A DNA stretch of 64,000 nt from Myxocyprinus asiaticus (GCF_019703515.2 NC_059362.1:30048326-30112325); one strand, 5' to 3'. Positions 11,145-23,349 are shown, counted from the stretch's first letter. Translations and numbers: made by a program. Notes: a model not told the origin generated them from the letters alone.

Positions 11145-11683
11145 CATATGAGACTGCTTCAGCACTGACTGCACTCACTTCCATCAAGAGGGTTGGGGAC
11201 TTGCAGGCGTTCTCTGTCAGCGATACATGCCTGGAGTTCGGTCCGGCATACTCTCACGTGGTATTGAGACCCCGGCCGGGCTATGTGCCCAAGGTTCCCA
11301 CTACCCCTTTTAGGGACCAGGTGGTGAGCCTGCAAGCACCGCCCTGGGAGGAGGCAGACCCAGCCTTGTTGTTGCTGTGTCCGGTACGCGCTTTGCGTAT
11401 CTACTTGGACCGCACGGAGAGCTTTAGACGCTCTGAGCAGCTCTTTGTCTGTTTTGGGGGACAGCAGAAGGGGAAGGCTGTCTCCAAACAGAGGATTTCC
11501 CACTGGATCGTGGATGCCATCGCTTTGGCAAAAAGAAGAGAAAATGCCGAAGTGGCTGGCGCGACCTGTTCCCATTGTAAGTACATCTTGTCCAACCCCC
11601 CCCCCCCTTTGGGTACGAGGGACCTTGCGACATTCGTGGGGCGTTGGGAATGTTACGTTGGGGCCGAGTGCACTTGCTACTAG
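11145..11683 (+). pseudogene. DIRS tyrosine recombinase fragment
   Basis: The frame reads ALTSIKRVGDLQAFSVSD, VLRPRPGYVPKVPTTPF and EQLFVCFGG, matching the recombinase region of the larger copy (30200-30460). The fragment joins directly to RT sequence, so the region between was deleted. Beyond about 11550 the similarity is lost and a poly-C run (about 11597-11610) follows, so the catalytic C-terminus with its tyrosine is not preserved. Confidence 0.75.
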
Positions 11684-11759
11684 GCATGGAGTGGCCTGCC
11701 TGCACCTGCACCTCCAGTCCATGTAACACAGTTCAGCTGGTTGTGGCGTTTTGTATAGG

Positions 11760-11835
11760 GACCCCTAGTGTCACTACATCGACACAACGTCGAGTGAGTA
11801 ACAGATAGAGGGAGGGAACGAGACGTTGTGTCCCT
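11760..11835. repeat. DIRS internal complementary region, partly eroded
   Basis: 11760-11808 is the inverse complement of the consensus left end of the family. The adjoining half that should complement the right end survives only as GGAGGGAACGAGAC. Compare the intact arrangement at 31480-31581. Confidence 0.65.
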
Positions 11836-12384
11836 CTTGCCACAACACTGAACTACCCACTGAAATGGCCGGGACTCTGTCTCGGCTCCTCAGCACAAAC
11901 CTGAATGAGTGGTTGCAAGCCGGCTCCTTTTATACCCGTATGTCTGGGGGAGTGGCATGTAAATTCCACTTGCCAATTTTCATTGGCCTTTTCTCAAATA
12001 TCAGAGGTGTTTGGGGCTCCCAAGTGCGACCCCTAGTGTCACTACATCGACACAATGTCTCATTCCCTCCATCAGGGAACGGAGGTTACAACAGTAACCA
12101 AGACGGTTCACTTGCAATGAGGATAAACATGGTTTGCCCAATCATAATTGTGAGATGAATCATGTTAATAATTTGTCATATTGTTAGGCCTATGCAATTC
12201 ATGGTGATATTTATACATTTCAATATCTGACATTGACATTATTGTTTACTTTTGTACAATAAAAATGTGTTGTACTGCGTTAGGTCCCACTTGATGTCCA
12301 GTGTAAAATCTGGGTCCTGGAGCAAAACCAATTTAGAACTGTTTTCCAATATGTCCCTTACACTGTCTTTTAGTCAAGTACACA

Positions 12385-12427
12385 TCATTCTATGAGATGC
12401 ATGCATACACACACACACACACACACG

Positions 12428-12488
<61 letters not shown>

Positions 12489-12789
12489 CACACATATTGG
12501 TGTGGCTATCCTTATGAGGACTCTCCATAGACATAATGATTTTTATACTGTGTACTATAGATTCTATCCTCTTAACCTACTCCTACCCCTGAACCTAACC
12601 CTCACAAAAACTTTATGCATTTTTAAATTTTCAAAAAAATATCATTAAGTATGTTTTTTTTTAAGCAATTTGAATTATGGGTACACTAGAAATGTCCTCA
12701 TGAACCACATTTATAGCATAATACCCTTGTAATTACCAGTTTGTAACCTAAAAAAATGTCCTCGTAAACCACCCAAACCGCACACACAC

Positions 12790-12823
<34 letters not shown>

Positions 12824-12830
12824 CACTGTG
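12385..12830. repeat. dispersed repeat flanked by (CA)n tracts
   Basis: CA tracts at 12406-12487 and 12780-12823 bracket about 290 bp with AATGTCCTCATGAACCAC, CTACCCCTGAACCTAACC and AATTACCAGTTTGTAACC. I recognise the core as a common cyprinid microsatellite-associated repeat. Non-coding. Confidence 0.65.
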
Positions 12831-14420
12831 TTCTCTTACTACAAGCACCTCTAAGTTCAACCCCCACATCCAAAGAGATGTGCTCTCATCGACTGGCCCT
12901 AATGAGCCTGAAACGTACCTGATGAACCTGAGGGAGACACAGCTCTGAAGTGTTGGGAGGTTGGCTGCTGCAAGACTACCTAAGCAGAAAGAATTCATTA
13001 TACTGAGATGCTCAGTGCTATCTAGTGTTTCTTATTACATAAGGATTTAGCTAAATCACAACATGGAGATGCTTCACATATAGCAATAAAAGTTGTGTCA
13101 ATGTTTCTTTTAGGGTACATCAAAACGGTTAAATATGTATTTGTTTGTCTCAGGAAAGCGGGGTACAGTGTAACCTTACAGAGCATTGAAAGCAGTTCAT
13201 GTACAGAATGAATGAAGAGTAAGGGTACAATGTTGACTGCAAAGGAGACTTCCTTTAGAGTAACAGCAAATACATTTTTCCCCATAAAAGTCTTAGGCAT
13301 TCAGACATTGTCAATCATGCCTAGCTAAACCTTATAATAGAGTAGTTTAAGTAGCCTTATCAGAATAAAAATTAGACATTTGCAAAGCTTCCATATCAAA
13401 TCAAATTTCCATATGGTATTTCAACAATTATATTTAAATAATGGACTGATAACCAGATAAAGAAAAATTAATATAGGTCTGGTGGTAGATATTCCATGCA
13501 TCACCTTAAAATATGCACATATAGATCGCTATTTTCTACCACTCCATATCAAAGGTCTTTATTCGTCTTTTAAGTGTCTTCCCTCTCTATATTACACAAA
13601 TGTCAGACATTCTTTCATATCACATAATCTTAAATTGTAACATTTATGAAGAAAAGAGGTTTTGTTAGAAGGACATTGCAAGTCAATGTCATCAAATGAA
13701 ATTGGCGATATACAGTATTGCCAAGTATTTGCACAAAGTAAGTATTTTTTAGAATAATATGAACCTCTGTTTTTCTTTAACATTATATCCTGTGGAATAA
13801 CTAAGATCTTAGTCTTATATTTAGAAGACCCTAAATCCTATTTCTTGGTCTTAAGAAAACAGTGTTTTTCAATATACCTTTGTAACAGATGTTCTTGAGC
13901 AAAGATGCCTTTATTCGAGAGCTAAATTGGCCCCAGTTGTTCCATGGCTGCTTGAAGAAATGCACAGGGACTAAAAGAGAAATACAGTATTGTATTATCC
14001 TGTGCTTACTCAGTATTATTCGGGAAGTGCATTCAATTGAATTTCTCAGAAAAATTTTTTTTTTCAATAAATAAATACATAAATAAAATCCTCATTTTCA
14101 AAATGAAATGAAAAACATGTGAAATGGGGAATAGAATACCACTCATTCATAGGACCTGCAACCACTCTACATTAGGAGAAAACCTTTGCTTTTCTTCCAT
14201 TTTGAAAACAGCATTTAATATGTCTTGGCTCTTCTTTAGAACACATAAGAAACATGTATCCCTTTTCCACTGTGCTCTCAATGTTATCTTTAATTGTGAT
14301 GATCGTAATATTCCCTCACAGCTAATGACACAAAGCACACACATCATTGATGGATGTCAGCTATTATAAGGCAAAGCCTTTGCTAGCCCATTACATTTTG
14401 GGGGTGGGTAGGAGCTGGAG
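12831..14420. other. unique intergenic DNA, no gene seen
   Basis: A/T-rich. No repeat termini and no coding signal beyond short chance frames. Confidence 0.5.
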
Positions 14421-14800
14421 CTCTAAGGTCCCGTTTACACCTAGTATTAACATACATTTGGGTGATCTAATTTCAAGTGGACAGCGCTAAACACAGGTGT
14501 AAAGGCCCAGATATACTTCATACAAGTCTCAAAGAACGAACGGGTGTGATTTAATTTAGAACGAAATCTAGCCAAAAAGAATGTGTTTTTGAGTTTGTGT
14601 TGGTGATTTGTAACAGCTCGCCAGGGCAAACTTTTAGGAAAACTTCTAACTGGCTGCTAAACACCTTCTTACTGCCATTGGTTCACATCATCACTGTGTG
14701 ACCTGAAGCTCCACCTACTTTGTTTACGTTGTTCAGTTAGTAAGTCAAGATCAGTCAACATGAGCACACCGGCGTGCAGACTTATTAGCAAGCTGGTGCA
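14421..14800. mobile_element. ends of MITE families C and D
   Basis: CCCGTTTACACCTAGTATTA with GGTGTAAAGGCC forms a small family C-like copy (about 14429-14507). AAGGCCCAGATATACTTCAT directly after resembles the family D end seen at 22203-22220. The right side of the D-like copy is not found. Confidence 0.4.
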
Positions 14801-15609
14801 AATTTAGCTAAATCAGTACGATCATTGGTGTAGAGACATTTTCCAAGACCATGTCATGCGATTTTTGTTGTTAAATTAGTCTACAAAATGAATCAAATCA
14901 ATTCAAATACTCTCTAGTGCCCATTCACTCATGTGCCATCTGCAGTGAAAGCCATTCACACATCTGCCCATAGTAAGATATATTATCATTATCCTTTTTT
15001 CTGTAAACCAGTGTTAAAAAATGGAACCTTACTCTAAAGTGTTACCTTTGAATTCCATTTCTCCTTTCACTTTGGCAGCTTTACTCATATTTATAGTTTT
15101 ATTAGATGAGCAATTTTGATGTTTCTTCTTTAATGTTGCATTTAAAAAATTCACATTAAACGTATACAAATAATTTTGATAATAAAGCAAAAACCTGTAT
15201 ATTCTGGAATGTTAATGCTGATAATTAAGGATGCAACAAAAAGTAATACATGACATCACCTCAAATTCACCCCACACTATGTCATTGTGGTTATTGTGGT
15301 GATAGCCATGTACCACAATACATTAAGCTAATATTCCATTCCACATATCTCATCTCATGCTGGTAAAGTCATCTGTGTGTCAAGTGATCTTGCCATGACA
15401 GAAAAAAAGGGAACAAGATGACAGATTAAGTGTCTGAAGAGATAAATAGGGTTCTTACATGTTCGTGTGAAACAGACCAGTAATTTCCCACAGGTCAACA
15501 CTTACAAGTTTTAAATTTTCATGTGCATCCCAGTAAAGAAGGGCAGTAGGGCAGATGTCAAAGAAATGTCTTTGATTAAGGTAGTGAAAATCTAGCACTT
15601 TGATATTCC
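14801..15609. other. unique intergenic DNA, no gene seen
   Basis: A/T-rich, without recognisable repeats or open frames of note. Confidence 0.45.
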
Positions 15610-16290
15610 TTAAAGGGATAGTTCACCCAAAAATTTTAAGTCTCTCATCATTTACTCTTCCAGATGTGTATGACTTTCTTCTGCTGAACACAAATGATTT
15701 GTTTTTAAAGAATTTGTCAGCTCTGTTGGTACATACAAAGCAAGTGAATGGGTACCAAAACCTTTAAGCTCCAAAAGCACATAAAGGCAGCATAAAAGTA
15801 ATCCATATGACTCCAGTGGTTAAATCCATGTCTTCTGAAATGATATGATAAGTGTGGGTGAGAAGCAGATCAATGTTTAAACCTTTTTGACTATAAATCT
15901 CCATATTCATTTTCACATTCTTCTTCTTTTGTTTTTGGCAATTCACATTATTCGTGCATATCGCCACTTGCTGGAGGGAGGAGAATTTATAGAAAAAAAG
16001 GACTTAAATATTTATCTGTTTCTTACCCACACCTATCATATAGCTTCTGAAGATATAGATTTAACCATGGGAGTCATATGGATTACTTTTATGCTGCCTT
16101 TATGTGCTTTTTGGAGCTTAAAATTTTTGGTACCATTTCACTTGCATTTTAAGGACCTACAGAGCTGAGAATTTCTTCTAAAAATCTTTGTGTTTTTACA
16201 GCAGAAGAAAGAAAGTCATACACATCTGGGATGGCATGAGGGCAAGTAAATGATGAGAGAATTTTCATTTTTGGTTGAACTATCCCTTTT
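15610..16290. mobile_element. foldback MITE, family A, complete
   Basis: Both ends are readable: TTAAAGGGATAGTTCACCC at left and GGTTGAACTATCCCTTTT at right. AGTAATCCATATGACTCCAG in the left arm pairs with GGAGTCATATGGATTACT in the right. Confidence 0.85.
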
Positions 16291-16431
16291 AGATTATTCC
16301 TAAAGATAGACATTTATTTTTGCACTCCTTTGCGGGTGTGGAAATTACACTATTCTGTAATATTTTCATGTAAAATTCTTTATGATGAATGTTTACCATA
16401 TGATTAATACTAAATCCAATTCCACACAACC

Positions 16432-16745
16432 TTTAATTGGAATAGTTCCCCCCTTCAACCCCCCCCCCCCCCCCCCCAAAAAAAGATAATGCTATCTTTA
16501 TTTTCATGTTGTTTCAAACACACGTGCGTTTCTTTCTTATATAAAAACACAAAAGGAGATGTTAGGCAGAATATCAGCCTAAGTCATCATTCACTTTCAC
16601 TGTATGGAAAAAGATGCAATTAAAGTGACTAAAACTAACATGCTGTTGAACATCTCATTTTGTGTTCCCAGGAAGATAGAAAGTCATTCTGGCTTGAAAC
16701 CACATGATGACAGAATTTTCATTCTTAGGCGAACTATCCTTTTAG
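16432..16745. mobile_element. decayed MITE family A copy with poly-C insert
   Basis: Left AATTGGAATAGTTCCCCCC, right GGCGAACTATCCTTTTAG, with the internal words AGAAAGTCATTCTGGCTTG. A run of 19 C (16459-16477) interrupts the left arm. Confidence 0.6.
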
Positions 16746-16790
16746 AATCAAATAAAACTCAAAGGCCTGAATGTTATTAAAATTATTATT

Positions 16791-16803
16791 AATATATATA
16801 TAT

Positions 16804-16834
<31 letters not shown>

Positions 16835-16860
16835 CATATAAATATACAGTGTATACTGTA
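16791..16860. repeat. (AT)n/(GATA)n microsatellite
   Basis: A short TA tract followed by about eight GATA units. Confidence 0.9.
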
Positions 16861-18780
16861 TATATAATTTATTTATTTTATTATTTTGCAAATTAGCAAT
16901 CTCAGCATTTACCCTAATGAGCATGGACTTTATACACTGTGCCCACTGAGACAAAGTGTCCGAGGGGGCAGATACTGTGACATTATCATCTACGTCATAC
17001 TCCTGGCAACCTGTTATTATTTATGGAGATTATTAATAGCATGCCTTTGAAGATGAAAAGGCAGAAGAGCCCTTGTCGATCACGTCTCGGTTGTTTGGCA
17101 AGTTCAGATGGAGAGTGAAAAAAAAGTTCTGCTTTTCTAATGGCAGCCACTCTATTTTGCTAACTGAAATTTGCAAGTGCATTTGTGAGAGTCTAAGGTT
17201 TATGGCTACATCCTGTATTCAGATTTACACATCAGAGAATCCAAAATGGAGTGGAAAGAAAGAGGATAGAATGAGAGGGGTTCTTTTCAAGGTGAACTAC
17301 TTCAATGGCTGTTGATGGGAGCAGTTCAACAATGTTCAAAAGCTTTTTTTGTGTATGCTAAAACAGTTATCTGTCTGCTGGGCTCAATGCCTGAAATCTG
17401 TCTGAGTAAAAATCATTCCTACATGCCAGGTCATGCTGAGCTCAAACATCAGTGAGTCATAGAAAGGTAGGGTGAAATGAACTGCAAGGTTTAAGCGCTG
17501 GAGTATTTTCTTCATAGACTGTTATGTAAAAGGGATTGCTATGGCACATTTCTGATATTCTCAGATTAATTTGACCACAACTGGAATCAGTTTGCTTGTA
17601 TGAGTGTGCCTTTCAACTCATTTTTTGACCTGAGTGCAAATGTAAGAAGGACAATCAAGCATGGGTGAACAGAACCCCAAGCACTGCATTTTTGCTGTTG
17701 CTTTTCTGTACTTGATTATGAACAGTGTGTTTTTGAGAAAATAAGCCTGAAAGTGCCATGGCATTTTCTGTAAGCATCAGACAGGCATTAAAGTTTTGAT
17801 AAAGTGTTTTAGGTATGACAGAGTTCCTACATTATAATGCTGCCTGGTCTAAGAGGCACAACAACAACAACGACATTTATTCACTTTTACACAGTTCATG
17901 AGAAAATGGCAGATTTACACTTTAAACACTTTTCGCTCTGTTCATCTCACATTTGCTTTTATTACACTATTGGTTATGTTTAGATTTAAGGTTTAGGGTA
18001 GAGAGGTAGGTTTTGTTGATTTAAAAATTCAATAGAGCATTAACCTTAAAAACCTAATATCTTTATCACCTCATATTTGCTTTTTATGACACTAACGGTA
18101 AGGTTAGTTTAGGTTAAACATTGTGCAAAAATGTCACCACATTCACATAATTTTCATAGGATCATGCTGTTATAATGAAGGTAAATAGCTGAAGGCTGAG
18201 TGCCACAGTGTTGATATTTAGTACAAAAGCTCAATTGCGAGTGTGATATTGCTTTTATACAGTAGTTAAATAAAAGACGTTAATATTGAGTAACTTACAT
18301 TTTAGAAACAATATGGCCTGTTATTTTGTCTATTTTTGCTCCTGTAATAAAAATTGTTCCAAACAAAGCCAAAGTAGGATCAACGTGTTACACAGACTGA
18401 CAGCCTGGAATGCCGCAAACAAGCAGAGTGATAAAAACAATTTAATGGACCAGAGTGGTTATACTAAATATCAGCACTCTAGGAACGGTGCTTGTGCAAT
18501 TAGATTAGAGGTCCAGAACTTATTGTTGTATAATATTGAATTAGAGCAAAGATAAGAAGGATTGGTCAATATGATGTGGCCTTCATGGAAAAAGGGTGCT
18601 TATACTCATCCAGTGCAAAACAACACAGACATACACACGTTTCTTTCATCTATCTGAACACATCCAGCTGCTGATATGTATTTAATATCCCCTGTTACTT
18701 TGGTACAATACAGTTACACAGTTGTGCCATCCTACCCTCCCAGGGCTACAACCCTGCCTGCTATATAATGTTTCCGTCCT
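16861..18780. other. unique intergenic DNA, no gene seen
   Basis: Mostly A/T-rich single-copy DNA. 16960-17110 is a denser block that could be regulatory. No coding signal. Confidence 0.4.
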
Positions 18781-19619
18781 CCACTGGAAGGATGTGGGTG
18801 ATGATTTATAGAGCATGTCCAATTGGTTTCTGTGTACCAGCACCAGACAGGGTGTCACAAGTGTGTTGGTACAGTAGGTAAAACTCCAGTAAGGGAATAT
18901 GAGGGGCAGTCGATATGGGCACAAGCTAACTTAGCTGATTTTTTTTTGTTTGTTTTTTTCAGGAAATCAAGTTCCCCATCAAAGAGAGTTTTATGCAGGG
19001 GCCCTGCGCTGGAGGTTTTTTAGTCTAATTACCATAGAGGCTGGGCAGTCTAGCGTCAGATACCAGGAAAAGAGGCAGTGAAACATAAGACGTTTGGGCT
19101 ACAAGATGAGTGCGCTCTGCTTCAGGCTTGTTATCCAAACCCTGTTTCTCTCTTTGATACCCTTTTAAAAAAATTAGACTGCTTGCCTTTGACAAATGAA
19201 AGTGTACTGGCACAAAAAGAAGCTGTGTGTCCTTTTTCTGGGATAATAAAGACATAAGAAACACTCTTTTCACTTGAGAGAGCCTTGCATTAAGCAGTCT
19301 TTGGGATAGAGAGCGAGGATTTCTGTCAGTGGGAGTGAATGGGGGTTAGCACAGCTGCTGAGGGCTTGGATCTGGTACCATGCTGGCTGACTGTTTGAAG
19401 AGGGCTGCAGCTTAACAGGGCCTTCTAATACCTCCATTGTTCATCATGCAGGGGTGCAGACCTCTAGTGCCAGGCTGGGGTGAAGAGGTCCACAGCTGCA
19501 GTGAGACAGAGAAGAAAGACTGACGGAGGAAAGAGGATGGTGGTGTTTTCTTGTGGTGATTCAGTCAGTTTTTAGATTTAGGTTTGAACTGATAATAATA
19601 AACTAGCAGTGAGGAGAGT
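18781..19619. promoter_or_regulatory. G/C-richer unique block, candidate enhancer
   Basis: Free of transposon marks and richer in G/C than its surroundings. It includes CATTGTTCATCATGCA (19435-19450), a SOX-like word next to a POU-like half site. Function is only inferred. Confidence 0.25.
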
Positions 19620-19638
19620 AAAAAAAAAAAAAAAAAAA
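19620..19638. repeat. poly-A run
   Basis: Nineteen consecutive A, adjacent to the transposon nest but not part of a recognisable SINE or LINE tail. Confidence 0.85.
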
Positions 19639-20111
19639 GAATTAAACTTCAACTCAAGCTTTACTCTAAAGACCCAGGTATATTCCGTTTTTCTGAGTTC
19701 CGTATTGGATTGCACCAAGTCGACCTTTCAAAGTACAGTTGTGGCCAAAAATATTGCCACCCTTGGTAAATATAAGCAAAGAAGGCTGTGAAAAACATGT
19801 CTTTATTGTTTATCCTTTTGATCTTTCGTACAAAATATTCACAAAAATCTAAGTAAACTAATTGAAAGAGGGGAAAAATCTCATAATTAAATAAATATTT
19901 TTCTCCAAAACATGTTTGCCACAATTATTTCCACCCCTAGAAATTCTTATGAGTAAAATATTTCTGAAATATATTCCCATTCATATTTTAATTTTTTTTT
20001 AGTACACCTGGGTGAATAGGAACATGAAATTGTTCAGCCATGACTTCCTGTTTCACAGGGGTATAAATATAAGGTAACACACAAGCCAAATTCCCTTAGT
20101 CATCCATCACA

Positions 20112-21765
20112 ATGGCTGTGTCTTGTTTCGAAGGCTATGTGCTTGGTAGGACGCGTCCTTTGAAGGCTGCAGTATACCGAGCATCCTCCTTTAAACAAAT
20201 CTCGTTTAAATGAGACGGACTTCGTAGGACAAACGGAAACGGAACATAACATGGTTGCTATGACAGCACGCCACTCTTCAACAAGTACGAGCACTTCAAG
20301 TGAGAAGGTAACAAAGTCCCTTTAGAAGGGAATGTATGAGGTAAATTTTAGGAGAGTTATAAAGATGTAAAGAGAAAAGAAAATAGATTTTACAGTTGTA
20401 CTTTTAGTCTAATACTTTATTTTAATTATATATTAATATAATAATACATATTATATACTCTGCACCCATCTACTGAGGTACTTCAACTTAGGAATTAACA
20501 TTACTTGCGTTTGAACATCATATTTACGGGCAAATTGGCATAATTTTTTTTAGAAATTTCCGTTGAAGCAAAGAATTGTGGGTTGTGAGTGCCCACGAAG
20601 GATACACCTCATGCATCCTCTGAATTCCCGTGAAAGAAGGTCGCATTCGAAGGCTGCATTCGAAGTGTCCTACTCGCTTTTATGAAACGAGACAGTCTCG
20701 GTGAAGTATGCGGCCGAGAAATGCAACCTCCGGAGGACGCATCCTTCCAAACATGACACTGCCAATAAGTAAGACCAAAAATAAAGTTATGGTGTGTGGC
20801 AAGGTTGTTGAGCTTCAAAAAAATGGGAAGTGGCTATAAGGCAACAGCTAAAGCATTGAAAATGCCCATTTCCACCATCAGGGCAATAATTAAGAAGTTC
20901 CAATCAACTGGAGATGTTATGAATCGGCCTGGAAGAGAACGTGTGTCTATATTGTCTCCACGCACAGTGAGGAGGATGGTTCAAGTGGCCAAAAATTCTT
21001 CAAGGATCACAGCTGGAGAATTGCAGAAATTAGTTGGGTCTTGGGGTCAGAAAATCTCCAAAACTACAATCAGATGTCACCTACATCACAACAAGTTGTT
21101 TGGGAGGGTTTAAAGAAAAAAGCCTCTGCTCTCATCCAACAACAAACTCGAGCATCTTCAGTTTCCCAGACACTACTGGAACTTTAAATGGGACCGGGTT
21201 CTATGGTCAGATAAAACAAAAATAGAGATTTATGGCAGCAAAGACCAGAGATAAGTTTGGCTCACACAGAGAGGTAGCCATTTGGAAAAGTATCTCATGC
21301 CCACGGTTAAATATGGTGGTGTATCTTTAACGTTGTGGGGCTGTTTTTTTGCCAGAGGTCTTGGATATCTTGTTTGGATACATGGCATCATGGACTCTAT
21401 CGAATACCATCAGATAAAAAATCAAAACCTGGCTGCCTCTGCCAGAAAGCTTAAAATGGGCCCTGGCTGGATCTTCCAGCAGGACATTGATCCAAAACAA
21501 CCATCAAAATCAACACAAAACTGGTTCACTGACCACAGAATCAAGGTTCTGCCATGGCCATCCCAGTCTCCTGACCTGAACCCCACAGTAAACCTGTGGG
21601 GTGAACTGAAGAGGAGAGTCCACCAGCGTGGACCTCGGAATATGACGAATCTGGAGAGATTCTGTATGGATTCTGTAACGTCAGATCCCTTGCCATGTGC
21701 TCTCCAACCTCATAAGGCATTATAGGAGAAGACTCAGAGCTGTTATCTCGGCAAAGGGAGGTTGA
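20112..21765 (+). pseudogene. Tc1-like DDE transposase, inactivated
   Basis: The start codon at 20112-20114 is followed after one base by a nested insertion (20116-20761), and the protein resumes at 20762. The N-terminal helix-turn-helix part reads YKATAKALKMPISTIRAIIK, then KISKTTIRCHLH. The catalytic part reads LWGCFFARG, WIFQQDIDP and SQSPDLNP. The first acidic residue (WSDKTK, about 21212) and the second (QQD, 21483-21485) remain. The third, normally Glu in the IENLW box, is Val (GTA at 21588-21590). At least one frameshift after about 21110 and altered termini add to the damage. Confidence 0.9.
20116..20761. mobile_element. hAT-like MITE nested in the transposase start
   Basis: Ends CTGTGTCTTGTTTCGAAGG and the inverse of CAGTGTCATGTTTGGAAGG are imperfect terminal repeats. 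The interior is non-coding. The expected 8-bp target duplication is not clean (CACAATGG against CCAATAAG). Confidence 0.65.
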
Positions 21766-22220
21766 ACAAAGTATTGAATAAAAGGGTGCCAATAACTGTG
21801 CCACACATATACTGTATTTCACAAAAATATATATATATTTTTATAAAACTTGTGTTGTGTTTCCAATTGTTTGATGTCCATTAGAGGATAGATTTTTGTG
21901 AATATTTTGAATGAAAGATCAAAAGGATAAACAATAAAGACATTTTTCACAGCCTTCTTTGCTCATATTTACCAAGGGTGCCAAAATCTTTGGCCACAAC
22001 TGTATACTCATTTGACCACAAGGGAATACCAATGCGTTCTACGCATGCACACTTTGACTGCTTTGTGACAATTTTAGCACAGTCAATGGCTGGCACATGC
22101 ACCGATAATGCGCACAAATGAGGACTGTCCGTGCAGACTGTGCTGATGACAAAATTTGCGTTACGCATATTGTGCATGGAACGATCAGCAATGCGGACAA
22201 CTGAAGTATACTTTGGCCTT

Positions 22221-22870
22221 AACAGAGCAGTATAACACTTATGTGGGAATGACAACAGTGTAGAGCACAACAATCAGGTTAAGGAAGTAAAAATCCCATT
22301 CCCAGAAATGAGCTCTGAATTTATTAAGCAATGATATATGCTTCTGTAGAAGACACAAGTTAGTGTGATTTAAACATCATTTAAATAAAAATGTGTTAAA
22401 TTCCCAGTGAAGAATCAAACTACCCATAATCCTGAAGAGAAATCCACAAATCAGAGAATTTGTTACCATGGAAATTGCAGCAAAAGAGCTCAGCAGTGAT
22501 GGTCCACTCCCATGAAGCTTTGGGAAAGACAAAATTGATTCAGCCTCCCTACAGTCTCAAACAACCTATATATTTGTGTATATATGAATATTTTTCAAAT
22601 AACTTAAAAGTTTATTGTTTTAATACTTATGATCAACGACTATGAATCAATGAACTGTTTTTGATTAAATTACGTCATGTGCAATGCTTCATGGGCTTCA
22701 TGCAATTATAAAATAATTTAAGTACATAATCTTTTACCTTGTCTTATTGTTTTGTCCAATTTTCAACAAATGTTTTGCTTCAAATCAAAGTTTGTAATGT
22801 TTTGATTAATCTAGGAATGAATGAAAAAAAAATAAGGTGGGGTCACTGTTGTGCTCCTTTTTGAATTATA

Positions 22871-22871
<1 letters not shown>
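22221..22871. other. unique intergenic DNA, no gene seen
   Basis: A/T-rich and non-coding. Confidence 0.45.

Positions 22872-22943
<72 letters not shown>
22872..22943. repeat. (AT)n microsatellite
   Basis: About 35 uninterrupted AT units. Confidence 0.95.
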
Positions 22944-22944
<1 letters not shown>

Positions 22945-23288
22945 CATTTTATTTCCCTCTGGATTGCAAATTTCTGATCTTCTCGTTGGGGTCTAATATA
23001 TAATGTTGGTAATCACATGGTAAAAAATGGTCAGGGTAAAACTTTATGTGGAGATTGTAGGCCTTGCAATTGTCACTTTTATGTGAATTACATATATAAC
23101 TGCGGTCTCCTTTCCGATTCAGCATACCTCCCAGATTCTATTAAATTGCATTGAAAATAGAATTTACACATCAAAATATACAGTACAAGAATATACAAGA
23201 GACAGGCTATAGGGAATATATTCTCCTTTCCAATCCCTTCATTTTCTGTGATCCTATGCAGATATCATGCAAGGCCATTTACTGTATA

Positions 23289-23290
<2 letters not shown>

Positions 23291-23347
<57 letters not shown>
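23291..23347. repeat. (AT)n microsatellite
   Basis: About 28 AT units directly before the inverted repeat at 23348. Confidence 0.95.

Positions 23348-23349
<2 letters not shown>

Larger units (their letters stand above)
10004..12100 (+). mobile_element. internally deleted DIRS-like retrotransposon
   Basis: The termini match those of the 5.9 kb element at 25961-31860 (left GTTCCCTATCTGTCACTCAC, right around AACAGTAACC). The ends are inverted repeats: ACGGGTATAAAAGGAGCC near 10124 and its counterpart TTTTATACCCGTATG near 11928. Between them only remnants of gag, RT and the tyrosine recombinase remain, so about two thirds of the element is lost. No target duplication is expected for this group. 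Sequence differences from the larger copy show independent decay. Confidence 0.85.
8458..12344. mobile_element. degenerate hAT-like element split by later insertions
   Basis: The left end (AAGTGCTTCTGAATTGG, then GTGGGTCGTGACCC) and the right end (GGAGCAAAACCAATTTAGAAC) match the two ends of the compact copy at 41539-41951. Here they lie 3.9 kb apart, with a foldback element and a DIRS derivative between them. No transposase is readable. That the two ends form one element is inferred. Confidence 0.5.
19736..22002 (+). mobile_element. Tc1-like transposon with long TIRs
   Basis: Ends are CAGTTGTGGCCAAA and its inverse, flanked on both sides by TA (19734-19735, 22003-22004). The inverted repeats run about 115-120 bp and contain GCAAAGAAGGCTGTGAAAAA and the inverse. 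Total length is 2267 bp; subtracting the 646-bp nested insertion leaves about 1.62 kb, the normal Tc1-like size. The transposase is broken. Confidence 0.9.
19722..22220. mobile_element. MITE family D split by a Tc1-like insertion
   Basis: If the Tc1-like element is removed at its TA target, the left flank reads CTTTCAAAGTATACTCATTT. Its inverse partner at 22203-22220 is GAAGTATACTTTGGCCTT. The match continues imperfectly inward (TTTGACCACA versus GTTGTCCGCA). The Tc1 element therefore landed inside the terminal repeat of a short non-coding element. Confidence 0.55.

Noticed and set aside
12397..12648. Histidine/threonine-repeat protein from the CA tract
   Set aside because: A microsatellite read as codons. 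The same holds for the frames over the GT tracts at 23248-23490 and 38634-39096.
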